From Nocardia inohanensis NBRC 100128 (lineage in GTDB: Bacteria; Actinomycetota; Actinomycetes; Mycobacteriales; Mycobacteriaceae): a stretch of DNA of 64,000 bases. Below the pieces are notes generated by a model. The model was not told the origin of the DNA. It made no database searches and was given only the letters and a program-made list of their open reading frames with translations. A program made the position numbers and the translations under genes. The stretch covers positions 248,001 through 312,000 of the forward strand of contig NZ_BDBK01000010.1 of the NCBI RefSeq assembly GCF_001612945.1, written 5' to 3'. This document shows positions 60,904 through 64,000 of this stretch, one piece after another; the first letter of the stretch is position 1, and the number at the start of each line of letters is the position of its first letter.

Positions 60904-61626
60904 TCACTGGTCCGCCGTGTATTTGAAATCCGCCGAGTAGTGGCTCAACTGGTACCACAGCAGAGCGAAGGTCTCGCGGAAAATGCCGTGCGCCTGTGAT
61001 TCCCGCGTGTAGACGGCGGGCCCGGTGCGGGTGGGCGCGGTCCACGCCGAGAGCCCGGCATCGCGGGCCATGGTGCGGGTGCGCAGCGAATGCCACGGAT
61101 CGCTGACCAGCACCACCGAGGATTTGCCGCGCGCCAGTAGCGCTTTGGAGACCGCTTCCACGCTCTGCAAAGTGTCCGAACCGGTCTCCACCGCCAGAAT
61201 GCGATCCGCCGGAATGCCCTGGTCCTCCAGGTACTTCTTGCCGGACGCGGCCTCGGTGTAGTTGTCGCCCACCTGTTTGCCGCCGACCGTCACCACCATC
61301 GGCGCGATGCCCTTCTTGAACAGCCGGTTCGCCTGTCCCAGCCGGGCTTCGAAGACCGAGGAGGGGGTGCCGTCGTACTGCGCGGCGCCCAGCACCACGA
61401 TGGCGTCGGCCTGCGCGTAGTCGCTGATCCGGGCCACCTGCCAGACCCGCACCGCGGTGCCGCCCACCACCAGCAGCGCCATCAGCAGCGCGCCGATCAG
61501 CAGCCGGCGCGCCCAGCGCAGGGTGCCCGAGACGCAGCCGCCTCGGGGTTTCGGCTCGAATTCGCTGGTCATCCAGTCGGGTTCGGGAGCACGGTTCCGG
61601 AGTTTCACCAACCGCGCCGCCGCCAC
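60904..61626 (-). CDS. YdcF/SanA-like (DUF218) membrane protein
   Basis: The 240-residue protein has an N-terminal membrane helix (residues 38-62) and the DUF218 fold with AIVVLGAAQYDGTPS, TVGGKQVGDN, ETGSDTLQSVEAVSKALL and LVSDPWHSLRTRTMARDAG. SanA-like members act in envelope integrity; the reaction is unknown. The GTG at 61626 overlaps the upstream gene by 22 bases; an ATG at 61572 is an alternative start. Confidence 0.85.
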   Translation of the reverse strand: MAAARLVKLRNRAPEPDWMTSEFEPKPRGGCVSGTLRWARRLLIGALLMALLVVGGTAVRVWQVARISDYAQADAIVVLGAAQYDGTPSSVFEARLGQANRLFKKGIAPMVVTVGGKQVGDNYTEAASGKKYLEDQGIPADRILAVETGSDTLQSVEAVSKALLARGKSSVVLVSDPWHSLRTRTMARDAGLSAWTAPTRTGPAVYTRESQAHGIFRETFALLWYQLSHYSADFKYTADQ

Positions 61627-62300
61627 TCGGGCAGTTGCGGGCGCTCGGCGCCGAGGGTGGTGTCGTCGCCGTGGCCCGGGTACACCGCGGTGTCATCGGG
61701 GTAGCGGGCGAAGAGTTTCGATTCGACATCGCCGATCAGCGATGCGAAAAGGTCCGGATTGCCGGTTTTTCCGACGCCGCCGGGGAACAGCGAGTCACCG
61801 GTGAACAGGTGGGTGCGGCCGTCGCCGTCGGTGAGGGCGAGCGCCACCGAACCGGGCGTGTGCCCGCTCAGGTGGATCGCCTCCAGCTCGAGTTCGCCGA
61901 TCTGGATCTTCTCGCCGTCGGCCAGCAGCCGATCCGGCGCCACGGGTAGCGGCTCGGCGTCCAGGGGATGCACGGCCGTGGGAGCCTTGGTGCCGGTCGC
62001 CACGTCCGCCAGCGCCCACCAGTGATCCGGATGCTGATGCGTGGTGACGATGAGCGCCACCCCGGCCGGGGCCTGCTGCCCGATCAGCTCGAGAATTCGC
62101 TCCGCCTCGTTGGCCGCGTCGATGAGCAGGGTCGCGCCGGTGTTCGCGCACTGCACCAGATAGGTGTTGTTGTCCATCGCGCCGACGGACATCTTCACGA
62201 TGCGCGCGCCGGGAACCTCGCGTAGCTGCGCGTTCGAACCGGGGGCGACATGACCCGTGTAGGGGGTTTCGATCGTGATCACGTCCTCGATCGTAGTCAT
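61605..62300 (-). CDS. metallo-beta-lactamase-fold hydrolase
   Basis: The 231-residue protein has the metal motif HQHPDH (His88, His90, Asp92, His93), SGHTPGSVAL, TGDSLFPGG and PGHGDDTT. This is the glyoxalase II-like class acting on thioesters or lactones. The ATG at 62300 gives the canonical N-terminus; the frame continues far upstream through shadow sequence opposite the TPM gene. Confidence 0.9.
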   Translation of the reverse strand: MTTIEDVITIETPYTGHVAPGSNAQLREVPGARIVKMSVGAMDNNTYLVQCANTGATLLIDAANEAERILELIGQQAPAGVALIVTTHQHPDHWWALADVATGTKAPTAVHPLDAEPLPVAPDRLLADGEKIQIGELELEAIHLSGHTPGSVALALTDGDGRTHLFTGDSLFPGGVGKTGNPDLFASLIGDVESKLFARYPDDTAVYPGHGDDTTLGAERPQLPEWRRRGW

Positions 62301-62363
62301 CGCCGCCGACACGGGTGCGCGGAAGAATCTCCGGCGCCCGGTACGGGCGGATAGATTCGTGGA

Positions 62364-64000
62364 ATGCGGCAATCGAATCGGCCCCTGACGCTGATCGTCA
62401 CCGGAATTCTGCTGGCTCTGGCCGGGCTCGGTCTCGGCGCGGGCGTGGCGGGCGCGGAGCAGCCGCAGCGGTTGCCCACCTATGTGACCGATCAGGCCGG
62501 GGCCTTGCGTGGCGGGCAGGCCGCGGAGCTTCAGGCGGCCATCGACGCGCTGTACGCGAAAGACCATGAGCGGCTGTGGGTTGTGTACGTGCGGGACTTC
62601 TCCGGCATGGATGCGCAGGCGTGGGGTGAGCAGACGGCGCGGCTCTCCAACTTCGGCGATCGCGATGTGCTGCTGTCGGTGGCGACCGAGGATCGGGCCT
62701 ACGCCTTCACCGGGACCACGCCGGAATCGGTGAGCGACAAGGAAGTCGACCGGCTGCTGGTCGACAAGGTGGAACCGGAACTGCGCGCCGGTGATTGGGC
62801 CGGTGCGGGATTGGCCGCGGCCGACGGGCTCTCCGCCGCCATGAACGGTTCCGGCGGCGTGAGCTTCCTGACATTGACGGTGATCGCGCTGGTCGTGATT
62901 CTCGCGGTCGTCGGGCTCTGGCTCTGGTCGCGCGGCCGCCATGCCCGCCGCGCCGAGGCCGAACTGGAGGCGGCGCGCAAGGTCGATCCCACCGATACCG
63001 CGGCCCTCGCCGCGCTTCCGCTGGGCAGCCTCGACACCCGGTCGAAGGAGGTGCTCGTCGATGCGGACAACGCGATTCGCACCAGCATCGAGGAATTGCG
63101 CTTGGCCACCGACGAATTCGGCGCGTCCGCGACCTCGCCGTTCACCTCGGCCCTGGAAGCCGCGAAAACCGCGCTCGCCAAAGCGTTCTCGATCCGTCAG
63201 CAGCTGGACGACGACATCCCGGAGACGCCGGACGAGCAGCGCCGCATGCTGGTCGACCTGATCAGCACCTGCGGCCGCGCCGATCGCGAACTCGACGCCA
63301 AGGTCGCCGAGTTCGATGCCATGCGCAACCTGCTCATCAATGCCGGCCAGCGCCTCGACGCCCTCACCCAGGCGGTCGTGGAATTGACCACTCGCGTACC
63401 GAATTCCGATGCCACCCTCGCCGGACTCGTTGCCGCGCAACCGGCGTCGGTGCTCGCGCCCGTGCGCGACAATATCGGCATGGCCCGCGAGCGCATCGCC
63501 TTCGCCGAGCGCGGGATAGCGGACGGCCGGGCCGCGATCGCCAAACCGGTCGGCCAGCAGGGCGCGGCGGTGGCGGCCATTCGCGGCGCGGAATCGGCCG
63601 TGGACGCCGCCCGCAAACTCCTCGACGCCGTCGACACCGCCGCCACCGATATCGACCAGGCCCGCGCCGGATTACCCGGCATCATCGCCGAATTGGACCG
63701 CGACCTGGCCACCGCCGCCACCCTCACCACCCACGGCGGCCCCGAACTCGCCACCGCGACAGCCGCCGCCCGCACCGCCCGCGATCAGGCGAACGCCTCC
63801 GGCGCGACGAACCCCCTCGGCGCCTTCCAGCAGGCGGTAGCCGCGGACACCGACCTGGACAAGGCGATCGCCACCGCCACCGATCGCAAACTCGCCGACG
63901 ACGAACTCCGCCGCCGCCTCGACCAAGCCCTCACCGCCGCACAAAGCCAGATCAACGCCGCCTCCGACTTCATCTCCACCCGCCGCGGCGGCGTAGACGC
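62364..64000 (+). CDS. TPM-domain membrane protein, C-terminus off the window
   Basis: At least 545 residues are encoded without a stop before the right edge. A signal peptide (1-31) precedes a TPM domain (about 38-160; YVTDQAGALRGGQAAELQAA, LLSVATEDRAYAF), then a membrane helix (about 170-192) and a long Ala-rich helical coiled region. TPM domains are found in envelope-associated repair or folding factors. The actinobacterial architecture TPM-helix-coil is common; function not established. Confidence 0.88.
   Translation, partial: MRQSNRPLTLIVTGILLALAGLGLGAGVAGAEQPQRLPTYVTDQAGALRGGQAAELQAAIDALYAKDHERLWVVYVRDFSGMDAQAWGEQTARLSNFGDRDVLLSVATEDRAYAFTGTTPESVSDKEVDRLLVDKVEPELRAGDWAGAGLAAADGLSAAMNGSGGVSFLTLTVIALVVILAVVGLWLWSRGRHARRAEAELEAARKVDPTDTAALAALPLGSLDTRSKEVLVDADNAIRTSIEELRLATDEFGASATSPFTSALEAAKTALAKAFSIRQQLDDDIPETPDEQRRMLVDLISTCGRADRELDAKVAEFDAMRNLLINAGQRLDALTQAVVELTTRVPNSDATLAGLVAAQPASVLAPVRDNIGMARERIAFAERGIADGRAAIAKPVGQQGAAVAAIRGAESAVDAARKLLDAVDTAATDIDQARAGLPGIIAELDRDLATAATLTTHGGPELATATAAARTARDQANASGATNPLGAFQQAVAADTDLDKAIATATDRKLADDELRRRLDQALTAAQSQINAASDFISTRRGGVD

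Noticed and set aside
62301..63440. N-terminal extension of the metallo-beta-lactamase-fold gene to over 600 residues.
   Set aside because: The extension is the antisense shadow of the TPM-domain gene; the family N-terminus starts at 62300.

Overview
The window is high-GC actinobacterial chromosome with many GTG and TTG starts and frequent 4-bp ATGA/GTGA gene overlaps. An MspA-family porin, a secreted chorismate mutase, a FhuF-like iron reductase, secreted TAP-like and S1 peptidases and a LuxR-type AAA regulator point to a mycolic-acid-containing genus, most likely Nocardia (Rhodococcus is the alternative). This assignment is inference; no rRNA gene is present.

Left part (1-20 kb). A porin and a very small amphipathic protein are followed by a secreted hydrolase and then a large iron region. 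That region has a siderophore substrate-binding lipoprotein divergent from two FecCD permeases and a FecE ATPase (3.3-7.3 kb). On the opposite strand lies a six-gene NRPS-independent siderophore operon (15.9-7.3 kb): aminotransferase, decarboxylase, amine N-hydroxylase, IucA/IucC synthetase, glutamine-synthetase-like ligase and MFS exporter. Partial iron boxes lie in front of both blocks. A FhuF-like reductase at 19 kb, preceded by a hairpin and a coupled leader peptide, probably releases the iron.

Middle part (20-48 kb). This is an accessory mixture: a collagen-like secreted protein, two S1 proteases, an SDR, an NmrA-like protein, an extradiol-dioxygenase-like protein, a CPBP membrane protease, a GH3 lipoprotein, a DsbA-like thioredoxin, a second iron/metal-chelate ABC system with a methyltransferase, an LLM flavin oxidoreductase, a hemerythrin protein, a TauABC/SsuABC-type transporter, a second SDR with an Old Yellow Enzyme and AraC regulator, and a 927-residue LuxR-type regulator followed by a hydrolase and SDR. 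Several gene remnants (PxpA, 3-hydroxyacyl-CoA dehydrogenase, aldehyde dehydrogenase) show local decay.

His-Xaa-Ser system (48.5-52.1 kb). A four-gene leftward operon encodes a secreted precursor with six tandem His-Xaa-Ser triplets (HxsA), the small HxsD protein and two radical SAM enzymes (HxsB, HxsC). The precursor joins the triplet block to a DUF732-like two-cysteine domain. The locus is flanked by an aldehyde dehydrogenase fragment on one side and by a frameshifted LysR gene, a decayed tyrosine integrase and tRNA-Asn on the other, which suggests arrival on an integrative element. This is the most interesting locus in the window.

Right part (53.5-64 kb). Mostly core genome: tRNA-Asn, a YtxH-like protein, a RelE-like toxin-antitoxin pair, dnaG, the BioN-BioY-BioM biotin ECF transporter, an Fe(II)/2-oxoglutarate oxygenase, dGTPase, a YdcF-like protein, a metallo-beta-lactamase-fold hydrolase and the start of a TPM-domain protein that runs off the right edge.
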